Assembly (NCBI GenBank): GCA_000499405.2
Contig: HG738139.1
Coordinates: 628,564 to 692,563, forward strand
DNA length: 64,000 nucleotides
Source of the DNA: Onchocerca volvulus
Lineage: Eukaryota; Nematoda; Chromadorea; Rhabditida; Onchocercidae
Direction of reading: 5' to 3'
The stretch's first letter is position 1; every line of letters begins with the position of its first letter. Positions 50,530-62,933 of this stretch are shown here, in pieces. The notes below the pieces were generated by a model. That model did not search any database. It saw only the letters and a list, made by a program, of their open reading frames with translations, and had not been told where the DNA came from. A program made the translations under genes and the position numbers.

Positions 50530-52070
50530 TTTAAAAAAATGCTCGGAAAAGTAAATCGATTTCCTGTTCAAAACTCTTCTAGTTAAGTATACAATAACAG
50601 ACAGCATCAGCTATTCTAGTAAATTGGAAATTATCAGTATTAATCTGAAGCATAAGAAATCATGAGTTAGAATGATTTTAAAATATACCCAGCAAATTTT
50701 GATTTTTGGTTAACTGATTTTTAGTTACGTACCACTTTTCTTATGTAAGTCTCATTGAAGTTTTATATGATTTTCGTAAAATAAGTCGTTAAAGGTAAAT
50801 TCTGATTTTTGTATTTCGTTATTTATTTAATAACAATTTTATGATCGCCTCCCACTTCTAACTAAAAAATGTTTAATATGTTAGTTTGTTAACTATTATC
50901 TTATAAATGGAACTTCATAAGTTTGTTATATTTTCCAAATATACTTGCAACTGCATTAACAGTTTGTGTCATTTTTTGATAATGATTCAATATTTCTGAA
51001 AATAATATTTCTCTATTAGACATAAATAAATGCGAAGATCTTCCTTATCATTTGTGTATATTTATGAATAATTGGGATTGAAGAGATGCTTTGATTAGTA
51101 TGAAATACAAAAATGAATAAATTGAAGGGAGATTTATTTTTATTAATGTGCTTATAATAATTAAATATTATTAATCACATGTTTTTTCAATACAACGCAT
51201 ATTTTTCGAAAATGAAGAAAATACTGAATTTTACATTTCCTGATTAAATTAGTATTAATTTACAGTATTATTGAACTTAGTTGGAAAGTTATTTATTTTC
51301 AAGCTTCAAAATTTCGTAATAGACATTGTATTTGTATAAATATGTGTTTTGATATGTGATATTTTGTAAATTGTTGAATAAAAGTAATAATTGAATAAAA
51401 GTTATATTTATCACTGAAAATTTCTTGTGGTATTATTTCTCCAAACTTACTTTTCGTCTTTGTATCTTTTATTCCTACTTTATAGTAACTGATTATATTG
51501 TTTTCAGAGAAGAAGTAGTAGAAAAATGTGAGGAAACACTATTTTGAATTATTGTTATTTCGGCGAAAAAGTAGTTGTGCAGGGAGGAAAGACTTTATAG
51601 GTTTCGAGACTAGAGAAGCCAAAAATCATATATTGGAATCAGTATACCTGTTTATCTATTATCTCAGAATCTAGTATATGATTTCTGATAATATTGACTT
51701 TAAATTTATATGACTGAAATGAATATGCATGAAAAAAATTGTGGTATGTGATTAGAAAGGGCTATGCAGTTTGCGGTACTACGTAATCCCTACTTTATTT
51801 TTCTCTTTTTTTTTTAAATGACCATGCGATTTTGCAGGTCATTCAGAAATCTTTAAGACGTTTAGAATGATGCGAAATTGTCATTAATTTAAGAGAAGTT
51901 GCGAAATCTTCTTTGATTCTGCTGTCGTCAATTTCAAAATCAGTAAAACTGAATTGTTTTTCGAGGGATTTTTCTGTAAATAATCTTTATTGATTAATGG
52001 CATGTCTCGTGAACGCTTAATGAATTCGTTTCACTTCTTCCATAATTTTTTAAAAGTTATTTTTCAGGCA
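50530..52070. other. Intergenic, ZHP relics to C2H2 gene
   Basis: AT-rich with no recognisable exon, RNA gene or repeat. The sequence immediately before 52071 (TTATTTTTCAG then GCA) is a good acceptor and probably marks trans-splicing of the next gene. Confidence 0.45.
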
Positions 52071-53861
52071 ATGTCAGTCATCGAAGAGGGACCAGAGCTT
52101 CCGGACATCTTTGATGTCCTGGATTATTTGGAAGACCGGCCTGTGATGTTCCGTGCTTTATGGGAGTATCTGTATGATACAGCGTGGGTAATCTTTTTTT
52201 TTTTCTTCTTGCCTCGAATCAATTTTTTAGTTCTCCATTATTTTCTGATCTTTTTTAGCATAAATAATGGAGGAAAGTTGGAAGTACCTTAAATGTAGAT
52301 AAAAATGCCTGATCTTTTTACAATTTTGCAATGCTTCAGGGAAGCATGTTTTCAGTATTCTCTGAAAGATAAAATACAGTAATTATTGTTTCATTTCAGA
52401 TGGAGGGATACCTCTATGCCCGCTTAACGGAGGCGGAGAGGAGGTTGGAGGAAATAGAAGGGCAAAATGCCCGAGATGGAGAAACGGTATCTCAGAGACC
52501 GGAAATCAACGAAGAGGAAGCAGAGCAAGCTCCTCTGCCAACAGGTGATGACGAGGCAGAAGATTGGCCAACGGAAGCAGAGTGGACGCCTCTGCCAGAA
52601 GACAATTGGCCAACGGAAGCAGAGTGGGCACCTGTGCCAGAAGACAGTGAACATGGCTCTGAGATACCGGTGGCATCAGTGGAGGAAAGTGGCGCTGAAG
52701 TTGTGGAACCGGCTGAGACGGTTCGAGAACTTGTTCTGTAAGTGTTTATTTGGCAATTCTAGAGCAAAAAATTATGTAATAAGCAATTAAATTAGTTTGG
52801 AAAAGATCGAAACAATTATTGTCAGAAATTTTTGTCACTGATCACGATATTAATCAGCTTACGCTTAATTAATTATATTTTAGCCGCACGAGAACAATCA
52901 AGATCCCGGTTCCCGTTACACAACTAGCGCCGGCTGTGGCGGTGCCGGAAACTTTCCAACCAGCAGATGTTGGGAGTCTTCCGAGCCGATTCCGCAGGAA
53001 GTTGGCACCGCCACAGGCAGATGCATACACGGTGGTTCAAATTGAAGGAATTCCTACCATCGGTAATTTTTAATATTAAAAGCGGTGAAAATGATTACGT
53101 ATTTAAGGTGTCGTGTGATAATGAAATTATTTTTTCCGGATTTTTTTTTTTTTTTAGTACATTCACTAAATTTGATTTAATTCATAACTGATATATAAAT
53201 ATGATACGTATTAACATCGTTAAGTCATATTTTTTATAAAAGTATAGTGGCATGAATTTTCAGTGTGTGGTATCTGCGGCAGGCAGTTCGGTACAATCAA
53301 AGGATGGCGCATCCATTCCTCAAGGATGCATAAGCAGGATGGTATGCGTTTTGCAATTCTAAATTACTTTTTTTTTAATTCAGATTTTTTTTTGGAATTT
53401 TCTTTGTCAGAAAGTAATAGACTGATGGTTTCTGCTTCATTTCAGGCTTCTGTTCTAATTGCGGTCATAGTCTCCTGCTGCCATCCTCGTTCACGGACGC
53501 ACAAAAACGCGCTGCAGTAGAACTGCATGCTCTCGATTGGTGCCCGAGAGCACGTGCGGCCGTGATGAATGAGAGACGGGTTAAGCGCCGCAGGCTCGAT
53601 CTTGTGGGGAGAGAAGAGGACGCACAGAACCTCTTCGTTCCAGGTAAAAATTAAAGAACTTTTGTAAATTCAATTCAGATGCAGAGATTGCAAACAAATG
53701 TCAAAAAAATAGAACTTGTGAAGTAAACCTCATGACTTTGTTGTTCAAGAAATTTTTTCAGATTAGCTGGAAATACCTGGCCTCTCCACGCGGACAACCC
53801 GTCGCTGCCTGTCCCAGTCCTCCATTATCCATCTGAAGGAGCAGATGATCGGGCCGGTTAG
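52071..53861 (+). CDS. C2H2 zinc-finger protein, GC-rich exons, possibly retroelement-derived, 6 exons, 334 aa
   Basis: Exons: 52071-52187, 52400-52737, 52884-53062, 53264-53341, 53446-53643, 53767-53861 (TAG); lengths and phases fit. Product of about 334 aa. Exon 2 is acidic with a tandem WPTEAEWTPLPED / WPTEAEWAPVPED repeat. Exon 4 is one C2H2 finger, CGICGRQFGTIKGWRIH then SSRMH (C-x2-C-x12-H-x4-H), followed in exon 5 by FCSNCGHSLLLP and a basic RRVKRRR patch (possible nuclear localisation). The exons are far richer in GC than all neighbours. A finger of this spacing and GW motif is common at the N-terminus of R2/R4/NeSL-type non-LTR retrotransposons, so this may be a captured or decayed element, but no reverse transcriptase follows. 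In exon 6 I used the acceptor ATTAG at 53766; using TTTCAG at 53761 gives an immediate stop. Function unknown. Confidence 0.55.
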
Positions 53862-56145
53862 TAATATTAAAATACTAAAGAAAAAATGAAAAAATAAAAA
53901 ATAAAAAAAAACGAAAAAATCAAAAAAACAAAAAATTGAAAAAAATAAAAAATAAAAAAGTAGAAAAAAGAAAACAAAAAATTGAAAATGATAAAAAAAA
54001 AGTAAAAAAGAAAAAACAAAAAAGTCAAAGAATTAAAAAAAATTGTTAATTTTTTTGGTATTAAAGAAGCTGAATTCTAGATTTGAGAAGAAGATTTAGA
54101 ATTAATGAATTGGGAATGTCATGCATTTTGTATATCATGTTTGTGATGTTTGATTAAAATCAGAAGAAAGGTTTCATGGGTTTTCGTACAGTTTTTAGTG
54201 ACTTGAGCAAATAAAGACGGGGAATTAGAATTCAGCTACTTTAATTTTTTTTTATCGTTAATTAACTTTTTTCTTTTCTGTTTCGATTTTCTTGTTTATG
54301 ATTTTGTTTTTTTTTAAATTTTTAATACTTTTTGGTTTTTATTCTTGTTATTTAAATTTTTTAATGTTTTAACATTAATTCTAGACAATGAAAGGAAAAA
54401 GCAAAAAACAAAATAAAAAAATAAAAAATTAAAAAAAGACGAAAAAACTAAAAAAAAAAAATTGAAAAAGATAAAAAAAGTAAAAAAGAAGAAAACAAAA
54501 AATTGAAAATGATAAAAAAAATTAAAAAAGTAATAAAGAAAAAACAATAAAGTAAAAAATTTAAAAAAAAATTGGTAATTTTTTGGTATTAAAGAAGCTG
54601 AATTCTAGATTTGAGAAGAAGGTTTAGAATTTAATGAATTAGGAATGTCATGTGTGCAGTATGGCATGTTTGTGATATTATGGTTAGAATCAGAGGAAGA
54701 CCGTACAATTTTAGCAATTTGAGCAAACAAAGGTCGGAATGAATATTTTAGGAATTCAGCTACTTTAATTTTTTTATTGTTATTTAACTTTATTTTTTCT
54801 GTTTGGAGTTTCCGTTTTATTAATTTGTTATTTTAAGGTTTTTATTACTTTTTGGTTTTTACTGTTTTTATTGAAATTGCTTGATATTTTAACATTACAT
54901 CTCGATAATGAAAAAAAAACAAAAAAGCAAAAAAAAGAAATATAAAAAAGCAAAAAAGTTAAAAAACAAAAAGTCGAAGAATAAAAAAATATATATATGG
55001 AAAAAAAAACAAAAAAATGAAAAAAATGAATAAGAAAATGAAAAAAAAAAGATGAAAAATGTAAAAAAAAAGAACAAAAAAAACAAATTCCTTTTTTGTG
55101 ATTAATTTTTAAAGTGTCAGAGCAGTTGAATTCTCAGCTTTTAAAAGAGGTTCAGAAGATTCAATGGAGAAGAATATCCTGGAGTGTAATAAGATGTTGC
55201 TTGTTTCATTATGATCAAAATAATATTTCTTCAAATCATTTAAGACAAGCAAATAACTTGTTTAAGAATTCGACTGCTTATTTTTTTAAATTTTCTGTTT
55301 TTGTTTCTGTATAGCTTTAGAATTTGTGGCTTGTAATAATCATTGTATTTCAAATTGTTATTTCAATTTCTTTTCCAGTTTTGTTGTTCTTATTAATGAA
55401 TTTGTTGTTCTTAAGTAATTGCTGTAAATAGTTAAAAATTTCCGACGTTTTATTTGTTATTTCATTAAGTTCTGTAGGTTTGTTTTTTTAGTCAAATAAC
55501 TATTGTTAATTGTTCAGAATTCTTCCTTAGCGTTTTATTTCATTTCAAGATTTACTGGTGATTAATTTAGATCCCCCTTGCGATTGCATCTAGTTCTCAC
55601 TAAATTTATTGCATATTTGAAAATTAATTTGTTTGACATGTAATATTTAATTTGCAGTATTTTTTCTCCAGTTCAAAAGTGGTATGTATCGACTGATCTA
55701 ACAGTTATTTTAACCAGCTCATAAGTTGACACCATTTTTGTAATTTTACGATTTCTTCTTAATAATTGTCTCAATTTTATTGGTTTTATTCTCTGGAAAT
55801 TTCGCTTTTTCGAATCTTCTAAATTTTTTAGTTTTCTTATTTTTATTGGATTTCTAAACTACGATTCTATTAATGGCACAATCCCTGCCGAATCCTCTGA
55901 ATTTTTAATTTATCGGATATTTTGAAATTTTCAATGTATTCAGACTTTCATGTTGTCTTCATATTTTTGAATCTGTGGTTTTATCGAATTTTCGAATTTT
56001 TTTTTCTTTCGAAAATATTATTTTTCGGGTTCTTGGAATTCTTCAATTTTCAGCTTTTCATTTAATGATTTTTTTGAGTTTATGATTTTCGGATTTGAAT
56101 TTTTCTTGTTTTTAACGTTTTGAATTCTCTACAAATTTTCTGAAG
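53505..56145 (+). repeat. Tandem segmental duplication, unit 1 (about 2.6 kb)
   Basis: Runs from GCTGCAGTAGAACTGC in the middle of exon 5 of the C2H2 gene through exon 6, A-rich sequence and a T-rich tail. It aligns, with gaps, to unit 2 starting at 56146 with the same word. Shared landmarks are the exon 5/6 sequences, GAAGCTGAATTCTAGATTTGAG, TGTCAGAGCAGTTGAATTCT (55116 and 57195) and AATGGCACAATCCC (55873 and 57912). Confidence 0.8.
53985..55045 (+). repeat. Nested 528-bp tandem duplication
   Basis: Within unit 1 the sequence around 54061 (TTAAAGAAGCTGAATTCTAG, preceded by A-rich and followed by T-rich blocks) repeats at 54589. Offset is 528 bases, extending about one period each way. The corresponding place in unit 2 (56641) has a single copy. 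Confidence 0.75.
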
Positions 56146-56520
56146 GCTGCAGTAGAACTGCTTGTCTTCGAGTGGTGCCCGAAGATACGTGTGGCCGTGA
56201 TGAATGAAAGATGGAAGATGGATTAAGCCCGAGGCTCGAGTGGGGGAAGAGGATCAAAGAATCTCTTCGTTCCAGGTAAGAATTAAGAAACTTTTATTCC
56301 AGTTTACGTACAAAGAATTTACACAAATATATTGAAATACTAAGACTTGTGAAGTTGGCCTTATGACTTTATTTTTCAAGAAATTTTTTCAGATTAGCGG
56401 AAATATAAGAATATCCCGCCTCTCCAAGCGGACAACCCGCCGCCGTCTGTTTCAATCCACCATTCTTCACCTGAAGGAGCAAATGATCGGATCGGTTGGT
56501 AGTATTTCACAAAAACGAAA
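56146..56520 (+). pseudogene. Truncated duplicate of C2H2 gene exons 5-6
   Basis: Starts abruptly inside exon 5 (AAVELLVFEWCPKIRVAVMN, versus AAVELHALDWCPRARAAVMN in the parent). It then runs into a stop after MNERWKMD. The intron (56277 to about 56396) and the exon 6 equivalent (56396-56515) are preserved at DNA level. Presence of the intron shows DNA-level duplication, not retroposition. Confidence 0.7.
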
Positions 56521-58750
56521 AAAAAAAAGAGTAAAATGAAAAAAAAAAAAACGAAAATTAAGAAAAATAAAAGAAATTAGAAAAAAAAGTGTAAAGAATT
56601 CAAAAATGATAAACAAAAAATTACAAAAAGAATTTGTTAGTTTCTTAATGTTAAAGAAGCTGAATTCTAGATTTGAGGTGAAGACTTAGAATTTAATGAA
56701 TTAGGAATTTCATGCATGTAGTTCGGCATGTTTATGATGCTATGACTAAAATCAGAAGAGTAAAACTTCAATAGGTTTGCGTACAGTTTTCAATGACTTG
56801 AGAAAACAGACACCAAAGGAACTTCATTAGGAATTCACTGCTTTAATTTGTTTTATTGTTATTTAATCTAATTTCTTTTCTATCCTGGGTTAGTGTTTCT
56901 GCTTTATTAATTCATTGTTTGTTTTCAGGTTCTAATATTTTTTGATCTTTATTTTTGTTCTTGAAATTGTTTAATATTTTAGCATCACCTCTTAGCAATG
57001 GCAAAAAGCGGAAAAATAAAGAATAAAAAAATAAAATAAACAAAAAATTGAAAAAATAAAAGCAGCAAAAAATCATAAAAACAAAAAATATAAAAAAAAA
57101 ATGAAAAAAAAAACATAAATTAAGAAAATAAAAGAAAATGAAAATGTAAAAACCAAAAAACAAATGATCTCTTTTTTGTGACCAATTTTTGAATGTCAGA
57201 GCAGTTGAATTCTTTACTTTCAAAAGAGGTTCAGAGGTTTAATTGAATAAAAATATCCTGAGCTGTAGTAGGATGTTTTATGCGTTTTTATGATCAAAAC
57301 AAGATTTTTTTAAATTATTTAAGATAAGATTAAGACAAGCGAACAGAAACTCTTTGTGAATTTCACTGCTTATTTTCTAAAATTTTCTGTTTTTTTTCTG
57401 TTTGGCTTTGCAATACTTAATTTGTAATAATACCTCTATTTAAACTCTACCATTTGAATTTTTTTTTTTTTTTTCCAATTGTGTTAACTGTGTTCTTTGC
57501 AAATAATTTCAGAGTCTTCATTAATGAATTTGATGTTCTTATTGTTTGGTTTTTTATTTTTTATTTCACTTTAAAACTTGTTGGTAATTATTTTAACTTC
57601 CCTCTTGCCCTTTTTTTTTTTTTTTTAAATTTATTGTATATGTTGAGCATCACTTTTTTTGATACATAATATTTAATTTGCAGTAACTATTTCTTTAATT
57701 CAGAAGTAATATATTGACTGATTTAATAGCGTCGTATTTCGAATTATTTCACAATTTGAACTTGTTTTGTGATTATATTATGCGACTTTTTTTTTTTTAA
57801 ATTGTCTCAATTTTATTGATTTTTTAAATTCTTTGAAGATTTCATTTTTTCGAACTTTCTAAATTTTTAGATTTTCTTATTTTTGTTTGATTTCTAAATT
57901 AGGATCTTTTTAATGGCACAATCCCGAAGTGTTTGAATTTTTGGTTTTGCTGACTCCTCTAAATTCTTGACTTTTTGGATATTCTGAAATTTCCAATGTT
58001 CTTGAGTTTCATGTTTTCTTCAGTTTTTTGAATCTATTTGGGCTGTCATTAATTCGTTTCTTCAAAAGTTTTACCGGATATTTGAATTCTAATTTTTCTG
58101 TTTCCCGGGTTTTTAGAATTTTTTTAATTTTCAGCTTTTTCAATCATTGATTTTTTTGAGTTCTTAATTCTTTAATTTCTTTGAATTTCGAATTTTTTCC
58201 GCTTTAAACTTTTGATTTTTTCTTCAAATTTTCTGAGATGCCCAATTTTTTTGAATTTACTAATTATTCAAATTGCTCTACTTTGTTCATTTTCCGAATT
58301 TATGTTTTCATCGGATTTTGACTTTTTTTTTTGAACTTTTGATTTTTTGAATTACCTGAGTTTTTTATTTTTCAGGTTTTATCATTAATTCGTTTCTTCA
58401 AAGCTTTGTATTTTGTGGGATTTTTTCAATTTTTGACTCTTCCAAGTTTTTGAATTTCTGGTTTATTCAGTTTGTTATTTTTTGATTGTTAATCTTAAAT
58501 TACTGGTTTTTGAGTTTCCAAAAAAGTTTTCATTTTTCCGAACTTAGTAATCTCTCAATAGTCCTATTTTGTTCATTTTTCGAATCTATGCTTTCGGAAA
58601 GTTTTGATTTTTGAGAATTTTCTGTAGTTCTTTGACTTTTTTTAAAATTTACCCAGACTTTCAATTTTCAAAATTGTTCTATTTTGTCAGTTTTCACAAT
58701 CTTTTGTTTCTAAATATTTCAGATTTAATTATTTAAATTTTCTGAGAAAA
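56146..58750 (+). repeat. Tandem segmental duplication, unit 2
   Basis: Second copy of the 2.6-kb unit; right limit is uncertain because it grades into T-rich low-complexity sequence. It contains A-rich tracts (56515-56640, 57000-57160) that produce spurious phenylalanine-rich open frames on the minus strand. Confidence 0.7.
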
Positions 58751-59010
58751 ATTCGGATAAATTAAAACACTGAAAAAAAATTTTTTGAATCTTTAGATCA
58801 ATTCTTAAATTATCCTGTTTATTCATCTTCAATTTATTTTTTTTATCAGATGCTTGATTTTTTCATGTTTTTATTTTTTTTAAATATTTTCTGAATTTCT
58901 GATTTTTTGCAATTTTAGTTCTTCAAAATTTTGCATTCTTGCCTTTCCCAATTTTTTTTATTTTTTTTTTTTAAATTTTGAATTCTGAGTTTGTCTTTAT
59001 AGTTTCGAGT
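57780..59010. repeat. T-rich cryptic simple sequence
   Basis: Long stretch built from variants of TTTTTGAATTTTC and TTTCTGATTTTTT. The plus strand is extremely T-rich and G is almost confined to GA dinucleotides. Looks like slippage-generated low-complexity DNA; no gene. Confidence 0.7.
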
Positions 59011-59529
59011 TTTTTGTTATTTGTGCATGTGCAAATATTTTTGTTATTCCTGCTCATTTCATCTTTTTTTGTTAAATGTTTTTCTGTTAAGCTGGTTCTT
59101 GGATAATGTTTCTGATTATTTGCAATTATCGGATTTTCTGCCAATTTTGTTTTTCTGCATGCATTTTGGAACTGCTTCCTCCTACTTTTTGCATCTAGTT
59201 TCGCTTATTCTATTTTTGCATGTTTTCCTTATTAATATTAATTATAAAGGGAAATTTTTTTGCTCCATAGTCATTTTTCTTATTTATCGCATGATTTTTT
59301 TGTTGTTAACTTACTCGCTAGATAATTGTTTGATTTCTAATGTCATTTTTAATTAACTTTATTTCTGCATGCATTTTTGAATAATTCTATTTCTTGCTTT
59401 GTTCTATAATTATCTTCCATCATTGACTATTTGCATACTATTCTATATGAAATCCTCGGATTCTTATTTAGTAATATGTAAATATATCCTGTAATCTCAT
59501 CTAAGCAAAATGCTATTTAAGAGATTTTC

Positions 59530-59987
59530 GAAATTTCGGGAATATAATAGCATGAAAATTGACAGCAGTTTAGCAGCCAATGGCTCAAAATTTCAAAATG
59601 ATTTAGATAATGTATATCCCTCTAAATTTTCTGGTTTAATAAAGTTAAGTAATTGTATAGAATTTTTTGGAATTCGAAAAAGTATAGAAAACGCCATGGT
59701 TTCTATGCCTTTTCAAATTCCAATTTTTAGATTTTCTAAGAACGGTGCCATTCTTGGTTCATAAATAAAATTCTTCATTCTAAAATATCTATTATATAAA
59801 TCCTCGAAAATTTTTCTAACTTGGCACTGTTTATATCAGTATGATTCTTAAGCATTGTATGATAAAAAGATTCGGTGCAATTGAAGATAATAATAGAAAA
59901 CATAATAAATGAACTTGAAATCTTTTTGACATCAAATTTATCAATTAAAATTACTACCGGAATTTGTAACAAAGAATAAAAAATCAA
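59530..59987 (-). pseudogene. Fragment of an SLC17/MFS-type transporter, N-terminal half
   Basis: The minus strand from 59987 reads MIFYSLLQIPVVILIDKFDV then KKISSSFIMFSIIIFNCTE. This resembles the QIPGGxLADRFGxKK loop between helices 2 and 3 of SLC17 anion transporters. Further along (about 59650-59530) EGYTLSKSF and EPLAAKLLSIFMLLYS resemble the later EGxTFPAM...PPLERSxL...YSG region, with a stop between. Order and strand fit one decayed gene, and the C-terminal-half relic at 40606-41153 is of the same kind. Remote similarity only. Confidence 0.35.
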
Positions 59988-60929
59988 ATAAGTAGGATCT
60001 AGGATTGCAAATTTTCTTGCCTTTATAAAAAAACGAAGATCTTATACTCTCAATCATCATATCCGATAAGACCTATAGCATATTCCGATAAAAGTGAAGT
60101 AAATCCAGCGGCAATCTAATCAGTATGCCGCCTTTTTGAAACCAAAAATGATATAGAAACTGTAAGGCAAGATCTATACATAAAGTCAATTATAAATTAA
60201 ATTGGTTGTTCGCAAGAATATTGATGGATAAATCAATTTTATGCGAATGAATTTCATTAATTTTATTCAGTCGATTATGAATAATATATTCTTATTCATA
60301 TTTAAATATATTAACGAGATTTTATCATCATCTTTTATTCGTGATAGTCTTGAAAAATAGTTGAAATATCAACCTCCAACATGACAAATTATCGACAAAT
60401 GCTGTTTTAGTAATCAGCAAAACAATTAAGTAACATTCCAGGAAGATTGTTGCCTTATTTTTGGAATATTTTAAGAAGATAGGATCCATATAAGAAGTCC
60501 AAATCAAAGGACCAGGCTTTATTAATTTTAGACTAAAAGAAAAAATTTGAAAGAAGCGGAGTTCTGGGGTGAATTTAAGAAATCCCAGAAGCTCCAAAAA
60601 ATTTGGACTAAAAAAAAAAAATATAATATCATTGATAATGCGAATTAAATAAATTTGGAGTTTGATCTCATTAAATCCAGTCTTTCTAAAAAAGCAAACG
60701 AAAAAAAAAAACTGAATAAATTTTTACAAACCAGCAATTTATAAAAGTAAACTGCACTCCTTCATTTTTTAAAACAATTTCTTCCTTAGCTACAATCCAT
60801 TCGTATTTCATTGCTACTATATTAAGCAGCTTACTTTTATAGGTGGTGAGGTGGATTTGTCCTTGTGACATGTTAAGGAATTTTTATCTAGGTCAAATTC
60901 TTTTCACGTGTTGAGGAATTTTTAGATCA
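59988..60929. other. Non-coding, left flank of block C copy 2
   Basis: AT-rich. A minus-strand open frame at 60597-60328 (89 codons) has hydrophobic parts but no motif. It could be more of the transporter relic; not supported. Confidence 0.35.
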
Positions 60930-61665
60930 AATTCATACAGTTCTCACTACTTGAGTATAAGAAAAAAAAAGACAGATGAAATCAAGTTGATAAAACAGTA
61001 ATATTTGGATATTTTGATGGCTACATATATGGTTATAGATTCATTACCGTTAGATAAATAAAAAAAATCAGGTATTGTATAAACGAATTCTTGTGCGAAA
61101 GCGAAAAAAGGATAAAACGATCTATAAATTACGAAAGTGAGATGACAATTTTTTTTGAGAAAATCTGCTTATAAATTGCATAGAAAAATTAATATCAAAT
61201 TGCCTAACTTTCACAAATTGCTTTCATTTAAAATAAAGCAAAAGTTGGACTATAAGGCTATTTCGAAGGAATTCATTGTCAGAAAAATATAAAATTTGTT
61301 TTTCATCTAAATTTTATTAGATAAAATGAATCAAGACCTGAAAATTTATAGATTTACTGTGTTAGCGAGTTTTTTTTTGGACGAAATAGCATTATTTCTT
61401 GACTTCCATACAAAAAAATCAATATGTTTGGAAGAAAAAAAAGAAAGGAAAATCAAATTCGAAAATTGTTAAGCATCAAATGCTGAAGAAGCACTGAAAG
61501 TAATAGCAGAAATTGATTAGCATACTTACAATTCTCAAAGTTGGCCTAGAGTAATAACGGAATTACTACGACTAAAAATAAATATATGGCAGAAGAATAT
61601 TATAAAACAGCATAATCTACATATTGCATATTACAAATATATGCATTTCGAACTAAAATGTACTT
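60930..61665 (+). repeat. Duplicated block C, copy 2
   Basis: Counterpart of 42916-43645 in the same orientation. In this copy about 1.2 kb of unrelated sequence (61666-62885) and solo LTR 2 separate C from B, whereas copy 1 is contiguous. Confidence 0.7.
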
Positions 61666-62885
61666 ACAATTAATACATCTCAAAAGTTATTTTTATTATT
61701 TATAATTTTTATTTAACTCACCGCATTATAAGCTGATGTATTATTGAGAATATGGTTATTACTTTTTATCAAGTTTACTGTATGATGAATTCCACATAAT
61801 CTGTTGTCAGCATCTCTCAGAAATGTCAGTAGGATAAATCAATTCAAATTCTATTTATTTTATATTAAATTACAATCTCTAATATCACTGCTATTAATAA
61901 GTGATATTTCTATGCTATGATTGATGCAAATTTCGAAAATTATGAAATTCGAATTTTTACGCAATAAAAAATAATAAAGTGAGGCAAATAATATTAATGA
62001 CATCTGGAAGGTAAAAAATCGAAAATTTTTGGAAAAAAAAGAAAAGTTCACTGTTCTTTTCTCCCTAAATAATTGTATTAGTTATTGGGAGGTCTATGCT
62101 TACTGTCCAATTTACCGAACACGTTATTTTTGAAGGAACCAGAACCGTGTCGAATACCATAATCCATTGATTTCGTTCGACACTTTTCCTCACTGGATTT
62201 AATCCGTATCCTGAGCTACCATTACATGATGATACAGAGCTTGTTTCGGAAATATATTAATTAAAGTTTTTTTTTTTCTTTCGAAAAATATCAATTGGTA
62301 TCATTGTTTGAAAGGATTTAATTTTAATTTTAAACTTCTACAGTTCTACAATAATTAAATATATTATAATAATTAAAATAAACTAATAACGAATAAACGG
62401 AAAAAAACTAGTAATCTAGCAACTAAGTATATCTGTTGATTAATATTTTTGAATATACAAATCAAATTAATCAAACTATTCAATTCCTACCAAACCAGTA
62501 AATTAATTTTCATTAAGTAATTGACACGAATTAATTAAACAATGCAAATCAAATGGTCGGTATAATTTGGATAATATATAATGATGTAACTAAATAAAAA
62601 CAGAATAGATTAAAATATATTAAATATGTCAACATAACATAACCAATGATTAGTATTCAACTAATTAAAAAGTTGGACTGATCGAAAATAATCTGCATTT
62701 AAATAAGAACCAAATAAAGTTAGATAAAAATTAAATGTGTTAAGATCTAACGAAATTTTAAAGCAAAAATATTAATGCTACATACTGTTCGAGAAAAAAA
62801 ATAGTATAAATGGAGATAACCAATACTACTTTTAAGTTTTAATTCGAAATTTTGAATGATTTTAATAAAAAAATTCATAACTTAC
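61666..62885. other. 1.2-kb segment present only in the right copy of the duplication
   Basis: Absent from the block at 43.6 kb, so either inserted here or deleted there. The minus strand at about 62260-62060 is GC-richer and exon-like (SSVSSCNGSSGYGLNPVRKS, then in another frame DYGIRHGSGSFKNNVFGKLD), suggesting a decayed coding piece of unknown origin. No terminal repeats or target duplication found. Confidence 0.35.
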
Positions 62886-62933
62886 TTCGATCAAATAAAT
62901 AATTCACTTTGTTCATTACCACAACTATCCCTC

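Noticed and set aside
52424..52790. Overlapping open frames on both strands in the C2H2 gene exon 2
   Set aside because: Shadows of the GC-rich real exon; the phased six-exon model explains the region.
54314..57223. Phenylalanine-rich minus-strand open frames (54314-54547, 54895-55086, 56912-57223)
   Set aside because: Simply the complement of A-rich tracts in the tandem duplication.
59021..59356. 111-codon plus-strand open frame rich in F, L and S
   Set aside because: Product of T-rich low-complexity DNA; no motif, no splice sites.
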